Assembly (NCBI GenBank): GCA_910578615.1
Contig: CAJTRI010000003.1
Span: 1-64,000 of the forward strand
Direction of reading: 5' to 3'
Source: an uncultured Duncaniella sp.
Lineage (GTDB): Bacteria > Bacteroidota > Bacteroidia > Bacteroidales > Muribaculaceae
DNA length: 64,000 nucleotides
Part shown: in pieces, positions 25,809-34,105 of the stretch
Numbering within the stretch: the first letter of the stretch is position 1
Layout: each line of letters begins with the position of its first letter
The notes under the pieces: generated by a model
What the model saw: only the letters and a program-made list of their open reading frames with translations
The model's database searches: none
Told to the model about the DNA's origin: nothing
Program-made: the position numbers and the translations under genes

Positions 25809-26783
25809 ATGCATAAGTCAGCCGTTTGTATCCTTTTTCTGATGTTCCTTGCGTCATGTGGCGGGAGCCGGATTTATCGTGAAGCCGATGGAGGTGTGTG
25901 GAACACCACCTATCACATCGTATATGATGCCGATCGTGACCTCCGGGACTCGGTGATGGCTGTGATGAGACAGGTGGAGCGTTCTCTTTCCCCTTTCTCC
26001 AAAGGCTCTATTGTCTCGCGTGTCAATGCCGGCGAGGATGTTGTGACTGACACGCTGTTCAGACATGTGTTCCATGTCTCACGGACTGTGAACGGACATA
26101 GCGGAGGCATGTTCGATCCCACAGTGGCCCCGCTGGTCAATCTGTGGGGATTCGGCTATCGCGAGACAGGCGTGGAGCCTTCGGCCGAGGCGGTAGGCTC
26201 TCTGCTACGCCTTGTCGGAATAGGAGGATGCACGCTGGATGGCGAGGGGAAGGTGGTGAAGAAACATCCCGGTACGGAGTTTAATTTCTCTGCCATAACC
26301 AAGGGGTTCGGCTGCGACCTTGTCGGTGAGATGCTGCATCGCAACGGGGTGGATAACTATATGGTAGAGATTGGCGGGGAGATTGCCTCCGCCGGCCGCT
26401 CACCGCGAGGTACCGATTGGCGTGTCATGGTGGACGCGCCGGTTGACAGTGATGCGGGCGTAGTCCATGAACGTCTGGCTGTGATAGAGGTTACAGACTG
26501 CGGTATAGCCACATCAGGTAATTACCGTAATTATAGGGAGACCGCTCAGGGCCGGGTGTGGCATACGGTCAGTCCGCAGACCGGTCGCCCTGCGGTCACA
26601 GACCTTCTGTCGGCCACGGTGATGGCTCCTACATGCATGGAAGCTGATGCTTATGCCACGGCCTGCATGGCCATGAGCGCGGCTGATGCCATGGTCATGA
26701 TAGAGTCTCTTCCTGGAATCGAGGCACTTCTCGTGACCGGGGATTCGGTGATGGTATCGACAAAATTCCCGCCTCTGAAATAG
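25809..26783 (+). CDS. apbE: ApbE-type FAD:protein FMN transferase (lipoprotein)
   Basis: Attaches FMN from FAD to Thr in periplasm-facing flavoproteins such as RnfG and RnfD/NqrB-C; 324 aa. Lipobox LASC (Cys near residue 17) anchors it outside the inner membrane. ApbE features: SPFSKGSIVSRVNAG near 60, the GMFDPTVAPLVNLWGFG stretch near 102, FSAITKGFGCDLV near 163 and GGEIASAGRSP near 190. A TACCTTTG box at 25782-25789 puts the transcript start beyond the upstream in-frame ATG (25791 region), which supports ATG 25809. RnfD and RnfG, likely clients, are encoded at 57.6-59.2 kb. Confidence 0.92.
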   Translation: MHKSAVCILFLMFLASCGGSRIYREADGGVWNTTYHIVYDADRDLRDSVMAVMRQVERSLSPFSKGSIVSRVNAGEDVVTDTLFRHVFHVSRTVNGHSGGMFDPTVAPLVNLWGFGYRETGVEPSAEAVGSLLRLVGIGGCTLDGEGKVVKKHPGTEFNFSAITKGFGCDLVGEMLHRNGVDNYMVEIGGEIASAGRSPRGTDWRVMVDAPVDSDAGVVHERLAVIEVTDCGIATSGNYRNYRETAQGRVWHTVSPQTGRPAVTDLLSATVMAPTCMEADAYATACMAMSAADAMVMIESLPGIEALLVTGDSVMVSTKFPPLK

Positions 26784-26824
26784 TCAGGGACGGGAAATCT
26801 TCACAAGAGATATGTATATGTTTT

Positions 26825-27796
26825 TCAGAATGCCACAGACTTCATGGTGAGGCCTGTGGTTTCTGACAGCCCGAAAAGAAGGTTCATGGTGTGGACGGCG
26901 TTGCCGGCGGCACCTTTGAGCAGATTGTCGATCACGGCCGTGACAAGCAGTCTGCCGTCTATCTTGTCGAGGTGGATGATACACTTGTTGGTATTTACCA
27001 CGTCTTTGAGGTCGGGAATCTTAGAGGTGATAAAGGTGAAGTTATGGTCGCTGAAATAATCCTGATATATACGGATTATCTCGGTAAGTTCGAGCGGACA
27101 GTCGAGATATGAGACCGCCATGATGCCTCGTGAGAACGGGCCTCGCACAGGCACCATGTGGATTCTGGCCGAGAAGCTTTGCTGCATGGCCGAAAGTGTC
27201 TGGACTATCTCGGCCTCCTGCGGATGCCTGAACGGACGGTAGACCACAGCATTGTCATTACGCCATGCATAGTGTGTGGTAGGTCGTCGTTCGGCACCTT
27301 CGCTTGTCGCGCCGGTCAGCACTGTTGTGTGGATGTCGGAATTGAGCAGCAGGTTTTTGGCGAGTGGTATAAGGGACAGTTCCACCGCCATGGCGAGGCA
27401 GCCCGGATTGGCCACGTGGACGGCCCCGCGCACCATGGACTTGCGGTTAAGCTCTGAGAGACCGTAGACGAAGTCATGCTCGCCGTCCTGTATGCGGAAG
27501 TCGCGCGAGAGGTCTATTATTTTCAGTCCTTCGGGAATGGTATGTGTCTCGATGAACTCCCTTGTCTTGCCTGCGGGACGGCAGCAGAAAAGAACGTCTA
27601 TGCCTGCAAGGTCTATGGTCTTGGTGAAGTTCATATCCACCTCGCCGTGGAGGCCTTGGTGGACGTCGACGATGCGCTGTCCGGCGACAGTGCGGGAGTG
27701 TACCCATCTGAGTTCCACATCGGGATGGTTGATGAGGATGCGCACCAGTTCCCCGGCCGCATATCCCGAGCCGCCTATTATACCTGCCTTGATCAT
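26825..27796 (-). CDS. argC: N-acetyl-gamma-glutamyl-phosphate reductase
   Basis: Third step of arginine synthesis: NADPH reduction of N-acetylglutamyl phosphate to the semialdehyde; 323 aa. The N-terminal Rossmann motif GGSGYAAGELVRIL and the catalytic Cys in ANPGCLAMA near residue 140 are visible. The ATG overlaps the gltX stop (ATGA at 27793-27796). No other arginine gene is in the window, so argC is separated from a usual arg cluster and coupled to glutamyl-tRNA synthesis instead. Confidence 0.95.
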   Translation of the reverse strand: MIKAGIIGGSGYAAGELVRILINHPDVELRWVHSRTVAGQRIVDVHQGLHGEVDMNFTKTIDLAGIDVLFCCRPAGKTREFIETHTIPEGLKIIDLSRDFRIQDGEHDFVYGLSELNRKSMVRGAVHVANPGCLAMAVELSLIPLAKNLLLNSDIHTTVLTGATSEGAERRPTTHYAWRNDNAVVYRPFRHPQEAEIVQTLSAMQQSFSARIHMVPVRGPFSRGIMAVSYLDCPLELTEIIRIYQDYFSDHNFTFITSKIPDLKDVVNTNKCIIHLDKIDGRLLVTAVIDNLLKGAAGNAVHTMNLLFGLSETTGLTMKSVAF

Positions 27797-29331
27797 TGGA
27801 CGTCGGGGAGTTGTATGTTCCTGATGCCTCTCTCAATGCGTCTGACGGTCTCGTCAAGCCCTATAAGCTCGGTGATGTCGAAGATATGGGGGCCTTTGCA
27901 TTCGCCGACGAGGGTGAGGCGGAAAGCATTCATGACGTTGCCGAGATGATAGCCTTTCTCTGCCACCCATGCGAGTACAGGCGGCTCGGCCTCGGCGCTG
28001 ACGAACGAGGGAAGGCCTTTGAGCACCTCCACGAGTTCTGTCATGATGGCCGGGGTGTCTTCCTTCCAGCGTTTGCGAATATCTTTTTCGGCATATTCCC
28101 CGGGAGCCGTGAAGAAGAAACGGGCCTGTGCCCAGAGGTCGGCAACGAAGTTTATACGTCCCTTCACGAGTCCTACCACGCGGGTGATGTATTCGTCTGT
28201 AAAGTCATCGGGGTTTACCCCGTTGGCACGTAGGACGGGCTTGAACAGTTCGGCAAGTTCAGAGTCAGACGCCTTTTGGAGGTATTCGTGGTTGAACCAG
28301 CGCCCTTTCTCATATGCGAATTTTGCGCCTGAACGGGAGCAGTGGTCGAAGGAGAATTTCGATATGAGTTCGTCCATTGACATTATCTCGGTGTCATCGC
28401 CGGGATTCCAGCCGAGGAGTGCGAGGAAGTTGATGACAGCCTCGGGCAGATAGCCGGATTCGCGGTAGCCGCTTGATACGGCGCCGCTCTTGGGATCGTG
28501 CCATTCGAGGGGGAACACGGGAAAGCCCAGACGGTCTCCGTCACGCTTGGAGAGTTTTCCCTTTCCGTCGGGTTTTAGAAGGAGGGGGAGATGGACGAAG
28601 TCGGGGCGTGTGTCGGCCCATCCGAAAGCCTCGTATAGAAGCACGTGGAGCGGTGCGGAGGGGAGCCATTCCTCGCCACGGATGACGTGGGTCACTTCCA
28701 TCAAGTGGTCGTCGACTATGTTGGCAAGGTGGTAGGTAGGCAGGTCGTCCGCGCTTTTGTAGAGTACCTTGTCATCGAGTATGGAAGAGTTGATGGTCAC
28801 TTTGCCGCGCAGCAGGTCGTTGACCTCGACATCGCGGCCCGGCTCGATGAGGAAACGCACCACATAAGGGGTTCCGGCTTCTATGAGGGCCTTGACCTCC
28901 TCGGCGTCCATGGCGAGGGAGTTGCGCATGTTCATTCGTGTGGAGGCGTCATACTGGAAGTTTGGAGTGGCCGCGCGGGTGGCTTCAAGCTCGGCAGGTG
29001 TGTCAAAGGCTATGTAGGCCTTTCCGGCATCAAGAAGCATCCTGACATGTTCGCGGTAGATGTCGCGACGCTCGCTCTGCTTATAGGGGCCGTAGGCTCC
29101 CCCCTCGCGGACACCCTCGTCAATCTTTATACCGAGCCATGCGAGTGACTCGTTGATATATTCCTCGGCTCCCGGTACGAATCGCTGGGAGTCGGTGTCC
29201 TCGATGCGGAGAATCATGTCACCGCCGTGGCGGCGGGCGAAGAGGTAGTTGTAGAGGGCGGTGCGGACGCCGCCGATGTGGAGAGGCCCGGTGGGGGAGG
29301 GGGCGAATCTCACTCTGACTTTACGGTCCAT
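27793..29331 (-). CDS. gltX: Glutamyl-tRNA synthetase
   Basis: Class I synthetase charging tRNA-Glu, 512 aa. HIGH motif in PTGPLHIGGVRTALYNYLF near residue 12, KMSKS-type KLSKRDG near 265, and a full C-terminal anticodon-binding region. No separate GlnRS gene is visible, so discrimination cannot be judged. Its stop overlaps the argC start by 4 nt. A tRNA-Glu(CTC) gene lies 3 kb downstream in the window. The leader has AGAGCC/GGCTCT hairpin potential around 29370-29395. Confidence 0.96.
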   Translation of the reverse strand: MDRKVRVRFAPSPTGPLHIGGVRTALYNYLFARRHGGDMILRIEDTDSQRFVPGAEEYINESLAWLGIKIDEGVREGGAYGPYKQSERRDIYREHVRMLLDAGKAYIAFDTPAELEATRAATPNFQYDASTRMNMRNSLAMDAEEVKALIEAGTPYVVRFLIEPGRDVEVNDLLRGKVTINSSILDDKVLYKSADDLPTYHLANIVDDHLMEVTHVIRGEEWLPSAPLHVLLYEAFGWADTRPDFVHLPLLLKPDGKGKLSKRDGDRLGFPVFPLEWHDPKSGAVSSGYRESGYLPEAVINFLALLGWNPGDDTEIMSMDELISKFSFDHCSRSGAKFAYEKGRWFNHEYLQKASDSELAELFKPVLRANGVNPDDFTDEYITRVVGLVKGRINFVADLWAQARFFFTAPGEYAEKDIRKRWKEDTPAIMTELVEVLKGLPSFVSAEAEPPVLAWVAEKGYHLGNVMNAFRLTLVGECKGPHIFDITELIGLDETVRRIERGIRNIQLPDVQ

Positions 29332-29483
29332 GTATGTGGTTTATGGGTTTATTGAGTGGTTGTATGAGAGCCGAGCCGCTTGCCGTGGCTCTCTCCCGAG
29401 CCACAAAATTAGCTAAAATTCTACTTATTAGAAAAAAAAGTTGTACTTTTGCCCCCGATACTATGCCCCGTTCTTATACTGAG

Positions 29484-30119
29484 ATGGAAAACGATACACG
29501 CCCATATGTCCCCGAGCCTGCCATCAGCCGGCTGCCGTGGTATCTTGCCTGTGTGAGCCGTCTGCGAGCACAAGGGGTGGAGTATGTCTCCTCCACGGCT
29601 ATCTCCAAGCAGCTCAATGTGGATGCCTCACAGATAGCAAAGGATCTAAGTTATCTCAATATCAAGGGAAAGACCCGCATCGGCTATGAAGTGAGCCATC
29701 TGGAAAAAGAGCTTGGCGACTTTCTGGGGTTCACCCGCAGCCATAATGCCGTGGTGATGGGGGTGGGAAGTCTCGGACGCGCCCTTGTGTCTGATTCGGG
29801 CCTGTCGCGCTACGGGCTTGATATAGTTGCAGGGTTTGACACTGACCCGGAGGTCATCGGAACCGAGATTGCCGGCGTTCCAGTCTATGACCTTGACGAG
29901 CTTGCCGGACGTCGTCAGGAACTCGGGGCTGAGATAGCGGTGATAGCTGTCCCGGTGGAGTTTGCGGCCGAAGTGGCCGACCGATGCGTTAAGGCAGGTA
30001 TAAAGGCTCTTTGGAACTTTACCCCTTTCCACATAAAGACCTCTCCCGAAATCACCATACAGAACACGTCGCTTTACGCGCATCTCGCCGTTATGTACAA
30101 CCGCATGAATTCGCGATGA
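29484..30119 (+). CDS. rex: Redox-sensing transcriptional repressor Rex
   Basis: 211-aa repressor sensing the NADH/NAD+ ratio. An N-terminal winged helix (SSTAISKQLNVDASQIAKDL near 35-55) precedes a Rossmann domain with GVGSLGRAL near 88. I prefer the ATG at 29484 over 29463: a TACTTTTG box at 29444-29451 puts the transcript start near 29458, which would leave only about 5 nt of leader for 29463, and homologues have short N-termini. The TGA overlaps the next gene by 4 nt (ATGA). Confidence 0.93.
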   Translation: MENDTRPYVPEPAISRLPWYLACVSRLRAQGVEYVSSTAISKQLNVDASQIAKDLSYLNIKGKTRIGYEVSHLEKELGDFLGFTRSHNAVVMGVGSLGRALVSDSGLSRYGLDIVAGFDTDPEVIGTEIAGVPVYDLDELAGRRQELGAEIAVIAVPVEFAAEVADRCVKAGIKALWNFTPFHIKTSPEITIQNTSLYAHLAVMYNRMNSR

Positions 30120-30658
30120 AGATAATACGCTTCCTTACCTCTGACCCGGCCTCTCCCCTTGACTTTCACCCTGATTCAGCTCTGCTTCTTCCGGGCAGGC
30201 CTATGTTTTATCCCGGCTTTGGCGATGGATGGACTGTGTCGCCTGTCATGGCGGTGCGTATCAACAGACTGGGAAAATGTGTGGCCGTAAAGTTCGCGGG
30301 ACGTTACTATGATGCCGTTGCCCCAGCTGTAAGGCTCGTGCTTCCCGGTATGCAGCCCGAAGCCGAGGGGGAACTATCGGGAATGGATTTCTCGATAACT
30401 CACGGTGACTGGGCCGTCCCGGAGGAATTTCTTACCGCCGGGTCTTTGGAGATCGGCGGTGTCAGGGTGGCAATTCCATACACTTTGTCTGAGATAGACC
30501 TTGCCGTAAGCCGTGCAAGCCGTCTGACGACCATCAAGATGGGTGATATACTTCTTCTTCCTCTTACGGTGTCCGATGAGATTCAGCTGATACCTCGCAG
30601 CCGCCTTAAAGCCGTAACCCCGGCGGGTGTCGAAGTGATGAATGTGAAGGTGGTCTGA
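30116..30658 (+). CDS. Degenerate FAH-fold protein coupled to rex
   Basis: 180 aa, translationally coupled to rex. Short stretches align by eye with the fumarylacetoacetate hydrolase-like family of Bacteroidales: DSALLLPGRPMFYPGF, FAGRYYDAV and TIKMGDILLLPLTV (the family has TLKMGDLLFTGTP at this place). The acidic metal ligands are gone: the family E-x-E is replaced around SPVMAVRI, and the GIDFTARDLQ segment by APAVRLVLPG. A catalytic role is therefore unlikely. Function unknown; a binding role linked to redox control is speculation. Confidence 0.65.
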   Translation: MKIIRFLTSDPASPLDFHPDSALLLPGRPMFYPGFGDGWTVSPVMAVRINRLGKCVAVKFAGRYYDAVAPAVRLVLPGMQPEAEGELSGMDFSITHGDWAVPEEFLTAGSLEIGGVRVAIPYTLSEIDLAVSRASRLTTIKMGDILLLPLTVSDEIQLIPRSRLKAVTPAGVEVMNVKVV

Positions 30659-30714
30659 TATTGGTCAGATATCATCGGAGATACGTATCTTCCCATTATA
30701 GTCTGACATTTCTA

Positions 30715-30770
30715 ACGATATAATGACAGCCATGCTACGAGGGCATGGCTGTTGTTATATCGTCAGATTT
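30715..30770 (+). terminator. Terminator of the rex operon
   Basis: A 20-bp stem (30715-30734 with 30744-30763) containing two G-T pairs, 9-nt loop, followed by CAGATTTTCTT. Confidence 0.75.
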
Positions 30771-30800
30771 TCTTAATATCCGAAGAGTTGCCGGATGATA

Positions 30801-30836
30801 AAAAAAGGATGACGGGCCGGGTGGCTCGTCATCCTT
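30801..30836 (-). terminator. Terminator of rpsA
   Basis: AAGGATGACG (30805-30814) with CGTCATCCTT (30827-30836). On the minus strand the stem runs straight into a T tract, so it ends the rpsA transcript. Confidence 0.85.
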
Positions 30837-30859
30837 CATATCATGCAAAAGTGAGTCTC

Positions 30860-32497
30860 TTACTTGCCGGCAAGTTTCTCTTTGAGGCTTGCGAGGGCTT
30901 CGAGGTCACCGAGGGTTGTCTTCTCCAACGGAGTGGTGAGAGCCGGAGTCTCCTCGGCGGGACGGCGGTTGCCACGACGGGCATTGTCACCACCACGGTT
31001 CTCGCGCTTGCGGGGCTGCTCAGCGCGCTCGCCCTTCTGCTCATCTTCGAAGATGCGGCTGTGTGAGAGGATGATGCGCTTGGAGTCCTTGTTGAACTCG
31101 ATAACCTTGAATTCGAGTTTCTCGTCAAGCTGTGCGCGGCTGCCGTCAGCCTTGACAAGGTGCTTGGGAGTTGCAAAGCCTTCGACACCGTAGGGGAGGG
31201 AGATTACAGCACCCTTCTCTACCATCTCGATGATGGTGCCTTCGTGTACAGAGCCGACAGTGAAGATGGTCTCGAATACATCCCAGGGATTCTCTTCGAG
31301 CTGCTTGTGGCCGAGAGAGAGACGACGGTTCTCCTTGTCGATTTCAAGAACCTGCACGTCGATAGTAGCACCGATCTGGGTGAACTCGCTGGGGTGTTTT
31401 ACCTTCTTTGTCCATGAAAGGTCGGAGATGTGGATAAGGCCGTCTACGCCCTCCTCGATCTCAACGAACACGCCGAAGTTGGTGAAGTTGCGGACACGCG
31501 CGCTGTGCTTGGAGCCAACGGGATATTTGGTCTCGATGTTCTCCCAAGGATCGTTTTTGAGCTGTTTGAGGCCGAGTGACATCTTGCGGTCTTCGCGGTC
31601 GAGGGTGAGGATGACAGCCTCGATTTCGTCGCCGACTTTGAGGAAGTCCTGAGCGGAACGGAGGTGCTGGCTCCATGACATCTCTGAAACGTGGATGAGG
31701 CCTTCGACACCGGGGGCGATTTCGACGAATGCGCCGTAGTCTGCCATAACGACAACTTTGCCTTTGACCTTGTCTCCGACTTTGAGGTCGGCGCTGAGGG
31801 CATCCCAGGGATGGGGGAGGAGCTGTTTGAGACCGAGGGCGATGCGCTTCTTCTCGTCATCGAAGTCGAGAATAACGACATTGAGCTTCTGGTCAAGCTG
31901 AACGACTTCCTCGGGGTGGCTTACGCGGCCCCAGGAGAGGTCTGTGATATGGATGAGGCCGTCTACGCCGCCAAGGTCGATGAACACACCGTAGGAAGTG
32001 ATGTTCTTGACCGAGCCTTCGAGCACCTGACCCTTTTCGAGCTTGGCGATGATCTCGCGCTTCTGCTGTTCAAGCTCGGCCTCGATGAGAGCCTTGTGTG
32101 AAACGACCACGTTCTTGAATTCCTGATTGATCTTAACGACTTTGAACTCCATGGTCTTGCCAACGAAGATATCATAGTCGCGGATGGGCTTGACGTCGAT
32201 CTGTGAGCCGGGGAGGAATGCCTCGATGCCGAACACGTCGACAATCATGCCGCCTTTGGTGCGGCACTTGATGTAGCCCTTGATGACTTCGTCTTTCTCG
32301 AGAGCCTCGTTGATGCGGTCCCATGAGCGGGCTGCGCGGATGGTACCTTCGATTACATCCTTGTCACGCACGGTGTTGAGCGATTCATCATAGGTCTTGG
32401 TAAGCTCCTCGCGCGACTTGTCGCCCTTGGACTCACCTTTTTCGTAAGCTTCCCAATCGAAATCTACGAGAGGGGAGTTTTTTACTTCTTCAGTCAT
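30860..32497 (-). CDS. rpsA: 30S ribosomal protein S1, first S1 domain apparently missing
   Basis: Ribosomal protein S1, 545 aa, single-stranded RNA binding and mRNA recruitment on the 30S subunit. Five S1 repeats can be followed, for example CRTKGGMIVDVFGIEAFLPG, ITSYGVFIDLGGVDGLIH, MADYGAFVEIAPGVEGLIH, FTNFGVFVEIEEGVDGLIH and MVEKGAVISLPYGVEG. The N-terminal acidic region runs straight from RDKDVIEGT into IRAARSWDRINEAL. In Bacteroidales homologues as I remember them, a further S1 domain of roughly 50-60 residues lies between these two segments. The C-terminus is Arg/Gly/Glu-rich. Strong promoter at 32571-32602. Confidence 0.93.
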   Translation of the reverse strand: MTEEVKNSPLVDFDWEAYEKGESKGDKSREELTKTYDESLNTVRDKDVIEGTIRAARSWDRINEALEKDEVIKGYIKCRTKGGMIVDVFGIEAFLPGSQIDVKPIRDYDIFVGKTMEFKVVKINQEFKNVVVSHKALIEAELEQQKREIIAKLEKGQVLEGSVKNITSYGVFIDLGGVDGLIHITDLSWGRVSHPEEVVQLDQKLNVVILDFDDEKKRIALGLKQLLPHPWDALSADLKVGDKVKGKVVVMADYGAFVEIAPGVEGLIHVSEMSWSQHLRSAQDFLKVGDEIEAVILTLDREDRKMSLGLKQLKNDPWENIETKYPVGSKHSARVRNFTNFGVFVEIEEGVDGLIHISDLSWTKKVKHPSEFTQIGATIDVQVLEIDKENRRLSLGHKQLEENPWDVFETIFTVGSVHEGTIIEMVEKGAVISLPYGVEGFATPKHLVKADGSRAQLDEKLEFKVIEFNKDSKRIILSHSRIFEDEQKGERAEQPRKRENRGGDNARRGNRRPAEETPALTTPLEKTTLGDLEALASLKEKLAGK

Positions 32498-32570
32498 TAA
32501 ACTAAATGGGGTTAATAAATAAGGTTAATTGTAAAACGTGCCTTCGTGCCCGTGGGCGCGCAAAGCGCTG

Positions 32571-32602
32571 CAAAGGTAATGAAAATTTTTTAATTCCGCA
32601 AA
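32571..32602 (-). promoter_or_regulatory. Promoter of rpsA
   Basis: Minus strand TTTG (complement of 32599-32602), 20-nt spacer, TACCTTTG (complement of 32571-32578). Leaves a leader of about 65 nt. Confidence 0.75.
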
Positions 32603-32685
32603 TAGCCGGGCCGTGATGTCTGGTCTTTGTTAACCGGGTGAAAATAAGGCGTGAGTGTCAGGATGCAAGACATGGATACTGCCGG

Positions 32686-32722
32686 CATGGCCGTGTCCCG
32701 GACATTGCGGGGCACGGCCATG
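32686..32722. terminator. Hairpin downstream of the porin gene
   Basis: A 15-bp stem (32686-32700 with 32708-32722, one G-T pair) with a 7-nt loop, placed 36 nt after the porin stop. There is no T tract on the minus strand, so termination is likely but not certain. Confidence 0.55.
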
Positions 32723-32758
32723 GAAATAACGGGCCGAGGGAAGTGTTTTCCGTAGTTT

Positions 32759-34051
32759 TTAGAAGCTGAATTGCAGCATGGTGTTGATTCTGTTGTCATG
32801 GCGGGAGGCGCCGTCCATGTTCACCCTGCGTCCGTAGAGGTATTCCACTCCGCATTGCAGCCCGGGGATGATGGTATAGAACACGTTTGCCGAGACATAT
32901 TGCGCATACTTGTATTGCTCGTCCCAGGGTGTGCTCCCGTCCATATAACGGGGGGCATAGGCCCGGGAGTGGCTGTAAGATACCGAGGCGAATACTTTGG
33001 GGGAGAACGTGTATTGGAGTCCGGCATAACCTCCCCATGCCTTCACGCTTTCAAGGTGTCCTTCTTGTCCGGCCTTGGGTGACAGGTCAAGCCCGAGGCC
33101 TGCGAGATCCTGTATGTATCCTCCGATGCCTCGTCCGTATGCGGCTTGATAGTATGCCCTGAGCGGAGTGGTGCCGAGGGCCGAACTGCCGCTCAGCTGG
33201 ACTCCCCAGCCGGTGACGTTGCGGTTCTTGTCCTTTATGAGGTCGCGATACTGGGTATTCCTCATTATTGCAGATAGCCTCAGCCATCCTGAACCGTTGT
33301 CCCAGCTATACTGTATGTAGGCGGGGATGTCGGGTATACGCTGTGTGACGGTACGTGTTCCGGCAGCCGTGGTGATGCTCGGGTCGGGAAGTTCGATGCC
33401 GATACCTCCCTTTATACGTGACGAGAAAGACTGCTGGTAGTTGATGAGGTTGTTGGTGGCGCCTACGAGCCCGCACGGGCCTTCGGAGTCTATGGTGGGA
33501 GGTGCTGCGGCCCCGTCTTCAAAGAGCGATGACGTGTGGCCCACGGTTAACCCGCGATAGGTGATATAGGCGTGGTTGAGGCAGAATGCGTTGCCGGGGC
33601 CTGTGAACTTGCCGCTGATATATGCCCCGACTTTGTTCTTTGTGCCAGGGAGGGCTACGAAGTTGACAAAGATGGTACTCTGTCCGAATGAGCCTTGTAT
33701 AAGTCCTCCGTCACCCTTCGGAGTGTCGAACGGGATGTCGGCCGTGGTGAAGTCATTTGGATTATGTATAGGGTTTCCCCAGTCGAAAAGCCCTACTCCC
33801 TTGATATATCCGCCTATTCCGAGATAGAATTTGTTGTCTTTACCTTTTATGGCAAATCTTGGTACGCCCGGTTCGTTGAAACGTTTGGGGGCATTCTCAA
33901 TGAAGGCGTCATAGACTTTTTCGTCAGGTTTGCCGGCATCGAAGATTATCTTTACCTCTCCTTCATCGGGCACCGTAGGATGGTTTTGTGCCGAAAGAAT
34001 GGCAGGAGCCATTGTTAGAGAGCATATCAGCGGGAGTATTGGATTCTTCAT
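32759..34051 (-). CDS. DcaP-like outer-membrane porin
   Basis: 430-aa outer-membrane beta-barrel protein. Signal peptide (to about residue 21, SAQ), a short N-terminal periplasmic segment, then a barrel with repeated aromatic strands, ending MLQFSF with the C-terminal Phe needed for Bam recognition. The KFYLGIGGYIKGVGLFDWGN region fits the DcaP family of trimeric porins that take up small dicarboxylates. It follows an MFS transporter gene (54 nt), a GadC-like antiporter and a decarboxylase on the same strand, which suggests matched outer- and inner-membrane transport of one substrate class. Confidence 0.75.
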   Translation of the reverse strand: MKNPILPLICSLTMAPAILSAQNHPTVPDEGEVKIIFDAGKPDEKVYDAFIENAPKRFNEPGVPRFAIKGKDNKFYLGIGGYIKGVGLFDWGNPIHNPNDFTTADIPFDTPKGDGGLIQGSFGQSTIFVNFVALPGTKNKVGAYISGKFTGPGNAFCLNHAYITYRGLTVGHTSSLFEDGAAAPPTIDSEGPCGLVGATNNLINYQQSFSSRIKGGIGIELPDPSITTAAGTRTVTQRIPDIPAYIQYSWDNGSGWLRLSAIMRNTQYRDLIKDKNRNVTGWGVQLSGSSALGTTPLRAYYQAAYGRGIGGYIQDLAGLGLDLSPKAGQEGHLESVKAWGGYAGLQYTFSPKVFASVSYSHSRAYAPRYMDGSTPWDEQYKYAQYVSANVFYTIIPGLQCGVEYLYGRRVNMDGASRHDNRINTMLQFSF

Positions 34052-34105
34052 AAATGTATGGTGTTTGTGTGTACGAGAGACGGGTGCCTAAGAGTGTATG
34101 GTGAT

